From positions 1 to 13,856 of the forward strand of contig NYZG01000269.1 in assembly GCA_002687025.1 (NCBI GenBank): a DNA stretch of 13,856 bases. The letters run 5' to 3'. The stretch is from Candidatus Poribacteria bacterium (GTDB lineage: Bacteria; Poribacteria; WGA-4E; GCA-2687025). The position numbers were made by a program, and so were the translations under genes. Shown here in pieces: positions 7,116 to 13,220 of this stretch (position 1 is its first letter; the number at the start of each line of letters is the position of its first letter). The notes under the pieces are model-generated. The model saw nothing but the letters and a program-made list of their open reading frames with translations, had not been told where the DNA came from and did no database searches.

Positions 7116-7183
7116 CAGCGTGGGCAGGGAGGTCGCGGCTTCGGTGGGCGGCCGAGCGATGTCGGCCGTCGCCCAGCGCGCTG
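7116..7183 (+). ncRNA. Structured leader candidate upstream of the Eis-like gene
   Basis: The 172-base gap before the acetyltransferase can fold into nested stems. An inner perfect 7-bp hairpin is CGGCCGA (7149-7155) with TCGGCCG (7162-7168). An outer stem is CAGCGTGGGC (7116-7125) with GCCCA (7171-7175) and CGCTG (7179-7183). GGGC at 7146-7149 can compete with the outer stem for the same GCCC. This resembles an alternative-fold leader, but GC-rich DNA gives such pairings by chance. No known riboswitch class was recognised and no clear promoter precedes it. Confidence 0.25.
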
Positions 7184-7229
7184 ACGCGCATCCGCGGGTG
7201 GCGCGCCGACGAGTGCCGCCGCGCACGAC

Positions 7230-7236
7230 GGAAGGA
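7230..7236 (+). promoter_or_regulatory. Shine-Dalgarno deciding the start of the Eis-like gene
   Basis: GGAAGGA ends one base before the first possible GTG (7238) and 7 bases before the GTG at 7244. The second spacing is normal and the first is not, so 7244 is the preferred start. The TTG directly after it is a lesser alternative. Confidence 0.6.
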
Positions 7237-7243
7237 CGTGAGA

Positions 7244-8464
7244 GTGTTGGAAGTGCGCGCCGCGACGGAGGCCGACCTGGAATCGGCGGCCGAGTGTATC
7301 GGCGAAGCGTTCGCCTACGGCGATGACGCCCAATACGACGCCATCCGCGAGGAAGTGCTCCATACCGCCCACGATGATCCGTTTGCGTCGTTGGAGGACC
7401 TGCGCGTGGGTCTGATCGACGGCGTGGTCGTCAGCACCGTCGCCGTCATGCCTCGGCCGATCTACGTCGACGGCTCCTTGCTCAGTATGGGCGGCCTCGC
7501 AGGGGTGTGCACGCGCGCGTCTCACCGACATCACGGCTACAACACGGCAGTGCTGCGCGACACGATCCACTACATCGAGGGCCGCGGGCACGACATATCA
7601 CTGCTGTACACCGGCATCCACGGCTACTACGAACGGCTGGGATGGCGCTCGTTCGAGCACGGCGTCGCGCACGACATCATCGTGCCCAACGAAGTCGCGG
7701 CCCCGCCGTTCCGAGGCTCCGTGCGGCCCATGCGCGCCGACGACGACCTTGCGGCCGTACGCGAGATATACGATGTCACCAATCGCGGCGACGCGGGCCC
7801 CGTGGCGCGGAACGCCGCGTACTGGACGTACCACTCGGATCGGTTGGCTTCTTACCACGTCGCCGTCGTGGATGGGCGCGTCGTGGCGTACCTCCATGAC
7901 AACGATAGCAAGCGCATTGAGGAGATCGGCTACCTGCCCGGCGCCGAGGATGCAGCCGGCGCCCTTGTCGCGGATGTCGTCCGTCGGGCGCCGTCGGCCG
8001 TGGAACGCGTGTATCTGCACAGCAGCGAGGAACTGTTGCCCGGTATCGAGGAGCTCGGGTGCGGTGTCGAGCAGCTCGGGTGTGACCCGGACGGGCAGCG
8101 CGGGCCGACCATGTACTGCATCGTCCAGCCGGCTGCGCTGCTCGACAAGCTGCTGCCGAGGATGAATGAGCGCCTGGCGGCCTCTCCGGGCGCGGGTTGG
8201 ACCGGCGTCGTGCGGCTGCAATCCGGCGTCGGGAACGTGGACCTGAGATGCGCGAACGGGTCCGTGACGCGTGTGCCGGACGCAGGCCCTCCCGCGATCA
8301 CGCTGCATGGGACGCACGCGCAGACCATCGAACTGGTCTTCGGGCAGATAGACGCCGCCTCGTTGGTGACGCGGCCGGACGATCTCACGGAAGACGCTGC
8401 AGCCGTATTGGAGGCGCTCTGCCCGCGGCTCACCTACCGATACTACGGGCCGGACACGTTCTGA
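7244..8464 (+). CDS. Eis-like GNAT N-acetyltransferase with SCP2-type C-terminal domain
   Basis: This is a 406-residue protein with the three-part plan of the Eis family: GNAT domain, second degenerate GNAT domain, then a sterol-carrier-like (SCP2) domain. In the first GNAT domain, V-C-T-R-A-S-H-R-H-H-G-Y-N is in the acetyl-CoA loop position. GYYERLGW (Y128-Y129) matches the conserved YxRxGF/W segment whose tyrosine is the proposed general acid in Eis; that alignment is from memory. The second GNAT starts near R-P-M-R-A-D at about 160, and the SCP2 part spans about 305-406, ending at a C-terminal Phe carboxylate, a position that matters in Eis. Family members acetylate amines on aminoglycosides, peptides or small molecules; the substrate here is unknown. 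The start is GTG, chosen from SD spacing. A 7-residue tandem duplication (GIEELGC/GVEQLGC) lies near residues 267-280. Confidence 0.88.
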   Translation: MLEVRAATEADLESAAECIGEAFAYGDDAQYDAIREEVLHTAHDDPFASLEDLRVGLIDGVVVSTVAVMPRPIYVDGSLLSMGGLAGVCTRASHRHHGYNTAVLRDTIHYIEGRGHDISLLYTGIHGYYERLGWRSFEHGVAHDIIVPNEVAAPPFRGSVRPMRADDDLAAVREIYDVTNRGDAGPVARNAAYWTYHSDRLASYHVAVVDGRVVAYLHDNDSKRIEEIGYLPGAEDAAGALVADVVRRAPSAVERVYLHSSEELLPGIEELGCGVEQLGCDPDGQRGPTMYCIVQPAALLDKLLPRMNERLAASPGAGWTGVVRLQSGVGNVDLRCANGSVTRVPDAGPPAITLHGTHAQTIELVFGQIDAASLVTRPDDLTEDAAAVLEALCPRLTYRYYGPDTF

Positions 8465-8511
8465 CGCACTCAGCAGGCGTGGCCGGCGAAGGCGTGCATG
8501 TTCGCTACTAG

Positions 8512-8533
8512 CCTGCCTCGGCCTCCGAGCAGG
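8512..8533 (+). terminator. Candidate terminator hairpin after the Eis-like gene
   Basis: CCTG-C-CTCGG (8512-8521), loop CCT, CCGAG-CAGG (8525-8533) gives nine base pairs with one bulged C, 47 bases after the stop. There is no T-tract after it. The rest of 8465-8639 shows nothing recognisable. Confidence 0.4.
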
Positions 8534-8639
8534 TGTGGCAGGGCGCAGCTCCACTCAATGGCGCACAGATTCCTCGTCGATCCCTGCTACCGGGCTCCAC
8601 AGCCAGCATCTGGAGTCTCGCAGCGAGTACCTTCCTCCG

Positions 8640-9191
8640 CTACGAGATGTGCATCCTGCGGAAACGGTACAGACCGATAGCGGCGGGGATGCCGATCCAC
8701 AGAGCCCACATCCCGGCCGTCGCAACCGGGGCCAGGCGCGGCGCGCCACCCGATGTGTACGCCGAGTTGGGCGCGACGACCGTCAGGCGGAACAGATCGA
8801 CCGGATTCAGCGCCATGAGCCACGCGATTGCGGGAGATGCCGGTGGGCCGTTGTCACTGGCGTCGCGCATATGGTCCGAGTGCGTGGCCAGCTCGCTGTG
8901 ACCGTGCGTGCCGACGCTGATGTCGTTCGGCGATGAGGCGACAGTGAGCGCTGCCAGCAGCGCCGCGTCCAACAGAAACGCGAAGACGGCCCACACCACC
9001 AGCGCGGAGCCAAACGCCCGAAGTCGGTCTTGCACGAGTATCCCAAGGAGGATCCCAGTCGTCATGCAAGTCAGGAACAGCAGCAGGCCGGCGCCGATGG
9101 CCGTTGCGAACCGCGCGAGGCCCTGGTCGGGATACACGACCGCATGTGTGATGGCGACGCTACCGTAGGCAAGCAGGTAGACGCCGGCTCC
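8640..9191 (-). pseudogene. ABC-2 (NosY-like) permease remnant, N-terminal half missing
   Basis: The minus-strand frame ending at 8640 carries the C-terminal half of an ABC-2 family permease. It has a long membrane segment at about 9050-9130 (I-G-A-G-L-L-L-F-L-T-C-M-T-T-G), a second (V-V-W-A-V-F-A-F-L-L-D-A-A-L-L-A-A-L), the family signature LNPVDLFRL, and a last membrane segment near the C-terminus (W-A-L-W-I-G-I-P-A-A-I-G-L). Full-length NosY-like permeases are about 270 residues and carry several more membrane segments plus an E-R-E-x-G-T-L region before this point; none of that is present. The frame stays open to 9395, but beyond about 9190 it is antisense to the neighbouring gene and looks unlike a permease. 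No partner ATPase gene is in the window. The gene is probably non-functional. A real deletion and an assembly join are both possible. Confidence 0.65.
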
Positions 9192-9200
9192 CTGTGGAGC
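9187..9200. other. Small perfect inverted repeat at the truncation junction
   Basis: GCTCC-CTGT-GGAGC lies exactly between the last recognisable permease codons (minus strand) and the first codon of the plus-strand remnant. The 5-bp arms could mark a break or join point. GGAG of the right arm also makes a chance SD 7 bases before the ATG at 9207. Confidence 0.35.
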
Positions 9201-9206
9201 AGGCGC

Positions 9207-10318
9207 ATGGAAGCCGCGCGGGTTCCGCACACCGACAAAGCCATCGCCGAGCGGCTTATCGGTGGCGCCGACCCGCACGCAAGCCGCGGCCGCATCTGTT
9301 GCAGTTGGCATATGACCGGCAAGGAGTGGCCGGACAAGCTGGTATTGCGCAGTGGCTGGAATCCGGGTGACCTGCTCGCGCTCGTGGAACTGCATCCGAC
9401 GAGCTTCTCGGCGAATCCCGGCGGGATCATGGGGATGAACCGGTGGGGCGCCCCTTGCGCCCAGATCGTCACGAGCAGAGGAGACTCACCGGAGAACCGG
9501 ATACAGATCGAGGACCTGGAGGGTTCCGTGGCGTCCCGGCTCCACGCGGACAAGATGCACATCGACGAGTATTGGCGACAGGGCGCGTTGCCCGACATCC
9601 GCTCGAGTGTGGCGTATTTCGAGGAAACGCCGACGGCGACGTTCGCGCGACTTCGCGTCGAGAATGCGGACGGATTGCCCGTGTCGTACGAGCGCGAGTT
9701 CGTCTTTGCCAAGAACCGGTTTCTGGCGTCGCGCGAGACCATCACGTTCGAGGAACGCTTCTCCGCTCGCGTCTCGCCGATATGGAACACGCACAACGTC
9801 GGGCCTCAGGTCGGGGGCCACTGGGCGAACACGTTCATCAGCGGCCCCGTCGGGGACAATGGGCGCAGGAGCATGAAGACGCCCCGGCCGATCTTCTCGC
9901 ATGGTTCGCGCCGCGCGCGAACGCCCAACTGCACGTGGTGGATCGGTTCACGACAGACCCCAGAACGGAAGCCTGTCCGACCCAGTTGTGCTATGTGCGG
10001 GAGGGTGGCGCCCAGCCCGGGCAGCAACTCAGCTTCACACAGGTGCTGCTTCCCCACTTGCCTCACCGGGTTCGGGCGACGACGAACAACCCCAACCCCG
10101 GGGCCGAAGGCGCGTACCGCAGCGACTTGGAGGCCGCCGCAGGGGCCTCCGGCATCCGCGTCATCCGCGACGATGTGGACGTCACCGTCCTGCGCTTGGA
10201 TGTTGAGCCGGGCCAGGTAGAGTGGATCGCGCTCAACCCGCGGAGAACGTCCACCGACTTCGCTTCCGGTGTTACCGATGCGCCGTACGCCTATGTCACG
10301 GCCACGAGGCCGGACTGA
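9207..10318 (+). pseudogene. Heparinase II/III-like beta-sandwich protein, N-terminally truncated and frameshifted
   Basis: Two overlapping frames together encode one protein: 9207-9884 in the first and 9884-10318 in the second. The first holds VLRSGWNPGDLLALVEL, reminiscent of the R-S-G-W-D-P segment where the catalytic region of heparinase II/III-type lyases passes into the beta-sandwich. It then has NRWGAP, IEDLEG, YEREFVFAKNRFLASRE and PIWNTHNVGP. The second resumes at PADLLAWFAPR and continues to VTATRPD. The protein meaning changes frame at the CCCC run 9882-9885. Restoring a fifth C reads T-P-P-A-D-L-L and gives one 370-residue frame. No signal peptide and no N-terminal alpha/alpha-toroid domain are present, so the 5' part is probably lost as well. 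The family call is moderate; it could be another conserved secreted carbohydrate-active family. If intact elsewhere, it would act on uronic-acid-containing glycans. Confidence 0.6.
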
Positions 10319-10366
10319 GCGCCCAAGGCCCGGCGCCACGCAACTCAGCTCGCGCGGCCCCAAACT

Positions 10367-10403
10367 GGCGACGCGCTGGTCGCCCATCGGGGCCGCATTC
10401 CCC
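10367..10403 (+). terminator. Hairpins after the lyase-like pseudogene
   Basis: GGCGAC-gcgctg-GTCGCC (10367-10384) is a perfect 6-bp hairpin 48 bases after the stop. It is followed at once by GGGG-ccgcatt-CCCC (10389-10403). The placement suits termination, but neither has a T-tract. Confidence 0.3.
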
Positions 10404-10471
10404 ATAGGAGTGACCGGCCGACGGAAGAATCGGCGGCATGGCGGAGATCCCATACGGCCGCGACCTCGGCG

Positions 10472-10496
10472 CACACCCACATGGGCGTTGGGTGTG
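10472..10496. promoter_or_regulatory. Operator-like inverted repeat upstream of the glycosidase-like gene
   Basis: CACACCCA (10472-10479) and TGGGTGTG (10489-10496) are perfect 8-bp arms around 9 bases. The repeat ends 21 bases before the -35 box of the promoter at 10518. This is a typical spot for an activator site; no regulator gene is in the window. Confidence 0.4.
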
Positions 10497-10517
10497 TGGT
10501 ACGACGGGGCCCGCGCG

Positions 10518-10546
10518 TTGCCGCGGCGTGGGCGCGATGCTAGACT
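10518..10546 (+). promoter_or_regulatory. Sigma-70-like promoter of the glycosidase-like gene
   Basis: TTGCCG (10518-10523), a 17-bp spacer and TAGACT (10541-10546) with an upstream TG (10538-10539) make the best promoter in the window. TGC-TAGACT is a common extended -10 in GC-rich bacteria. Transcription would begin near 10553, which favours the ATG at 10585. Confidence 0.5.
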
Positions 10547-10584
10547 CGCGCGCCGTCTCACGCGCGCCGTCATGGACACCGCAA

Positions 10585-12333
10585 ATGGCCCTCCTCACGA
10601 TCGTGTGCCTCGCCGCCGCCTCGACCCCCACGCACGAGGATCTCCGGGCGTCCCCCTGGCGTCTGCGGACGTACGGCGACTACCCGTTCGTCTTCATCAG
10701 CTACGGCGGCGCGTGGAACGACGCGTACCAGCGCGCGGCGCACGAGGCGCGCGAGCAGCAACTCCTGACACCCACCTGGGACGATCCTGACTTCGCGCAC
10801 CCGGCCGAGTCCGCCGCCACGGAGTGGGCGTGGAACGTGAAGCCCGAGGGCGCGACCCGCGAGGAGTGCCACGCCTGGCTCCGCGAGTTCTTCGACGGCA
10901 GGCGCCGCTTGCGCGCGCACTCGAACGCCCCGATGCCCGACGGCATCCCGTTCTACACGCTCACGGGTCATTCGTGGTATTCGCCGTATGGGGCGCGGTG
11001 GGCGGGCGATCTCATCGGTCTCGAAGTCGGCGAGAACATCATCGCCATGCAGGCGCAGATCGCCTTCCTGAGAGGCGCCGCGCGGCAGAACGCGTTGCCC
11101 TTCTACGTGCAGATGTCGCAGTGGTATGGCGGCACGATCCCGCTGTTCGAGGAGGGCGAGGACGAGGACACACCCCACCAGCTCGACGAGGCCGCGGTGC
11201 TGGAGGGCATCTCGAAGGGCGGCATCGCCATACCCAACGGCGGCCACGCGCCGTCGCTCCTGGCGCGCATGTGGCACGTCGCGTGGCTCGCGGGCGCGGC
11301 AATCGTGTGTCCCGAGAACTGCCAGCAGAACTTCTTTACCGGCACGCAGGCGGAGAACTGGGGGAAGCCGGCCGACGAGCGTGTGCCGCTGTCGCCCATA
11401 GGCGAGCGCGCGCAACGGTTCATGCGGCTCATCACAGAGCATCCAGACATCGGGACGCCATACACCCCGTTCGCCGTCATGCTCGACGAGACCGCCGGCT
11501 TCAACGGCTTCCCCCTCACGCAGCCTGGCCCGTGGAATGTCCTGGAGCCTACGTGGGCGGATCGGCAGATATCCCTCTTCTGGGAGGTCGCGTTCCCCCG
11601 GTCGATGTACCTCGACTTCCTCCCCGGCGTGGACGAGGAGCTGTCCAACCGTCGCCTCGTGGCATCCCCTTACGGCGACACGTTTGACACCCTCCTGAGC
11701 GACGCGCCTGCCGAGATGCTGGCGGCGTACCCCGCTCTGTTCCTGGTAGGGCCGCATCGGTTGGAGGGTGGCATGGTCGAGCGCCTTCGCGAGTATGTGG
11801 ACGCGGGCGGCAAGCTGTTCGCAACTTACGACCACGACCTACCGGACGGACTGGCGCCGCGCTACGGGACGCCGCCCGAGCGCCTGCCGAATCCGATGGA
11901 CACCGTGAGATGGTTCACCCCGCCTCATTGGGGCGCGAGCGAGGAGACGCTGCGGAGCCGCAAGGCGGGTCTCACCTACGAGCCGTACGAACGCGAGTTC
12001 ATGACCAGCCTTCGCGAGACTCTGGAGGGGTTGGTCGGGTCTCACCTGCCGGTGCGTGTTGAGGGAGATGTCGAATACCTCGTCAACCGCACATCGGGTG
12101 GCTGGCTAGTAGGGCTGGTGAATTCGTACGGCGTCACCAAGGGGCGTATGACGCATGTGAGTCTCGACACGACGCAGACGCGCGACGTGAGAATCACCCT
12201 ACGCAACGGGGGAATCCACGCCGCGAGCGAATGGGTCGAGGGCGACGCCTTGGCCGTCGTTGACGGTGTCGTCGGGCTGACCGTCCCGCCCGGCGAGACG
12301 CGGATCGTGGCGCTGGTGGCGTCGCCCGACTGA
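10585..12333 (+). CDS. Probable exported glycoside-hydrolase-like protein with class-I-amidotransferase-like domain
   Basis: This is a protein of about 582 residues that I cannot place in a numbered GH family. Residues 30-340 read like a TIM-barrel carbohydrate enzyme, with many aromatic and acidic positions: SYGGAWNDAY, TGHSWYSPYGARW, SQWYGG, PENCQQNFFTG and MLDETAGFNG. Residues 370-420 (AAYPALFLVGPHRLEGGMVERLREYVDAGGKLFATYDHDLP in outline) fit the Rossmann-like domain seen in beta-galactosidase trimerisation and related glycosidases. The end, G-L-T-V-P-P-G-E-T-R-I-V-A-L-V, fits a small beta-sandwich. The start is uncertain. The ATG at 10585 follows the promoter but gives a short signal (MALLTIVCLAAAS) and no SD. 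The ATG at 10537 gives a better signal-peptide n-region but overlaps the -10 box. The frame is open to 10438. Export and a glycosidase role are inference. It converges with the SDR gene 11 bases away. Confidence 0.7.
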   Translation: MALLTIVCLAAASTPTHEDLRASPWRLRTYGDYPFVFISYGGAWNDAYQRAAHEAREQQLLTPTWDDPDFAHPAESAATEWAWNVKPEGATREECHAWLREFFDGRRRLRAHSNAPMPDGIPFYTLTGHSWYSPYGARWAGDLIGLEVGENIIAMQAQIAFLRGAARQNALPFYVQMSQWYGGTIPLFEEGEDEDTPHQLDEAAVLEGISKGGIAIPNGGHAPSLLARMWHVAWLAGAAIVCPENCQQNFFTGTQAENWGKPADERVPLSPIGERAQRFMRLITEHPDIGTPYTPFAVMLDETAGFNGFPLTQPGPWNVLEPTWADRQISLFWEVAFPRSMYLDFLPGVDEELSNRRLVASPYGDTFDTLLSDAPAEMLAAYPALFLVGPHRLEGGMVERLREYVDAGGKLFATYDHDLPDGLAPRYGTPPERLPNPMDTVRWFTPPHWGASEETLRSRKAGLTYEPYEREFMTSLRETLEGLVGSHLPVRVEGDVEYLVNRTSGGWLVGLVNSYGVTKGRMTHVSLDTTQTRDVRITLRNGGIHAASEWVEGDALAVVDGVVGLTVPPGETRIVALVASPD

Positions 12334-12344
12334 TCGCGGGAGCG

Positions 12345-13160
12345 TCAGCCGTCGTAGTCGTGGCCGTCCTCGGCCCGGTCTTGCGGCATGTAGCCGACTA
12401 CGTCGCCCGCCGTCTCGATATCCATCCATCGCAGGTCGTTGTTCGATACTCCGTAGAATATCCCGAACATCAGCCCCTCGTCCGCGACGATGCACCGCTC
12501 GAGGATCTGGACGATGTCTCTCTGGCTGACGTAGATGTCGGCCCCCTGTGGCGGCCGCGGACGGTCGCGCTCGACCTGCCCGATACGCACGCACAGACAC
12601 GAGAGCCCGCCACGCGCGGAGTACGTTCGCGCCAGAGATTCGGTCCACACCTTGGTAGACGCGTAGATGCCACGCGGCTCCGCGGGCATGTCCACCGTGA
12701 CGCGCGGCGCGTCCCCTGGGACATCCTCGTGACGGCGTTCCATCATCGCGCGATGCGGCTCACGCGCGCGATGCCCTTGAGACACGGTGATACTGCTTGC
12801 CGCGACGATCCTACGCACCCCGGCGTCCTGGCACGCCTCGAACACGTTATACGTCCCGATGACGTTGCTCGTGAGCAGGCTTTCCCAGTCGCCGCTGCCC
12901 GGGTCGGCGGCGAGGTGCACGACGACGTCCATGCCCTCGACCGCCTCGCGGACCTGCGCGTAATCCGAGATGTCGCACACGCGGAACCGGTCGTCTGGGA
13001 TGTCGAGCGCCCAGGAGTCGGGCACGCGCTCGGAGGCGTCGCGCGTTCGGTCGAGCCCGCACGCGTCGTACTCCTCCGGCTGATCGAGGAGCCGGCGAAA
13101 CGTCATGTACCCGATCTGGCCGGTGGCTCCGGTCACCAACACGCGGCGGGCGGTCGGCAC
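12345..13160 (-). CDS. NAD-dependent epimerase/dehydratase family protein, uronate-dehydrogenase-like
   Basis: This is a 271-residue extended-type short-chain dehydrogenase. The start is a GTG at 13160, chosen because AGGAGG (plus 13173-13168) lies 7 bases upstream and the nucleotide-binding motif GATGQIG then falls at residues 11-17. D63 in V-C-D-I-S-D, H-L-A-A at 82-85, S-N-V-I-G-T-Y-N-V-F-E-A from 98, S122-S123 and the catalytic Y166-A-S-T-K170 follow in order. The C-terminal pattern F-Y-G-V-S-N-N-D-L-R-W-M-D with V-G-Y-M-P-Q-D-R-A-E closely recalls uronate dehydrogenase (Udh), which oxidises galacturonate or glucuronate to the aldarolactone with NAD+. Compared with Agrobacterium Udh (from memory), the segment between SS and Y is about 18 residues longer and rich in Arg and His. 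A nucleotide-sugar epimerase or another sugar dehydrogenase is the alternative. Confidence 0.82.
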   Translation of the reverse strand: MPTARRVLVTGATGQIGYMTFRRLLDQPEEYDACGLDRTRDASERVPDSWALDIPDDRFRVCDISDYAQVREAVEGMDVVVHLAADPGSGDWESLLTSNVIGTYNVFEACQDAGVRRIVAASSITVSQGHRAREPHRAMMERRHEDVPGDAPRVTVDMPAEPRGIYASTKVWTESLARTYSARGGLSCLCVRIGQVERDRPRPPQGADIYVSQRDIVQILERCIVADEGLMFGIFYGVSNNDLRWMDIETAGDVVGYMPQDRAEDGHDYDG

Positions 13161-13167
13161 GGCGATG

Positions 13168-13173
13168 CCTCCT
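13168..13173 (-). promoter_or_regulatory. Shine-Dalgarno setting the GTG start of the Udh-like gene
   Basis: AGGAGG on the minus strand, 7 bases before GTG 13160-13158. The longer frame upstream (to 13193) would put this SD inside the coding region and adds residues unlike an SDR N-terminus. Confidence 0.7.
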
Positions 13174-13177
13174 GGAT

Positions 13178-13211
13178 CTGCGGCGTGGCACACGCTTCTG
13201 CCGCGCCGCAG
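13178..13211 (-). promoter_or_regulatory. Strong 13-bp hairpin between LamG gene and Udh-like gene
   Basis: CTGCGGCGTGGCA (plus 13178-13190) and TGCCGCGCCGCAG (13199-13211) pair over 13 positions with one mismatch, leaving an 8-base loop. In the minus-strand transcript it starts 9 bases after the LamG stop and ends 4 bases before the AGGAGG of the next gene. It may terminate the LamG transcript or control translation of the Udh-like gene. No U-tract follows. Confidence 0.5.
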
Positions 13212-13220
13212 TGAGCGGGA

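Noticed and set aside
9879..9892. Programmed ribosomal frameshift as the explanation for the frame change
   Set aside because: There is no canonical slippery heptamer and no obvious downstream pseudoknot, and the gene is already truncated at its 5' end.
10438..10584. Upstream start for the glycosidase-like gene at 10438
   Set aside because: It has a weak GGAAG at 10 bases, but it would place about 49 unlikely residues before the signal-like stretch and cover the operator-like repeat and promoter.
12334..12347. Terminator between the convergent glycosidase-like and Udh-like genes
   Set aside because: Only a 4-bp CTGA/TCAG pairing is possible in the 11-base gap; too weak to call.
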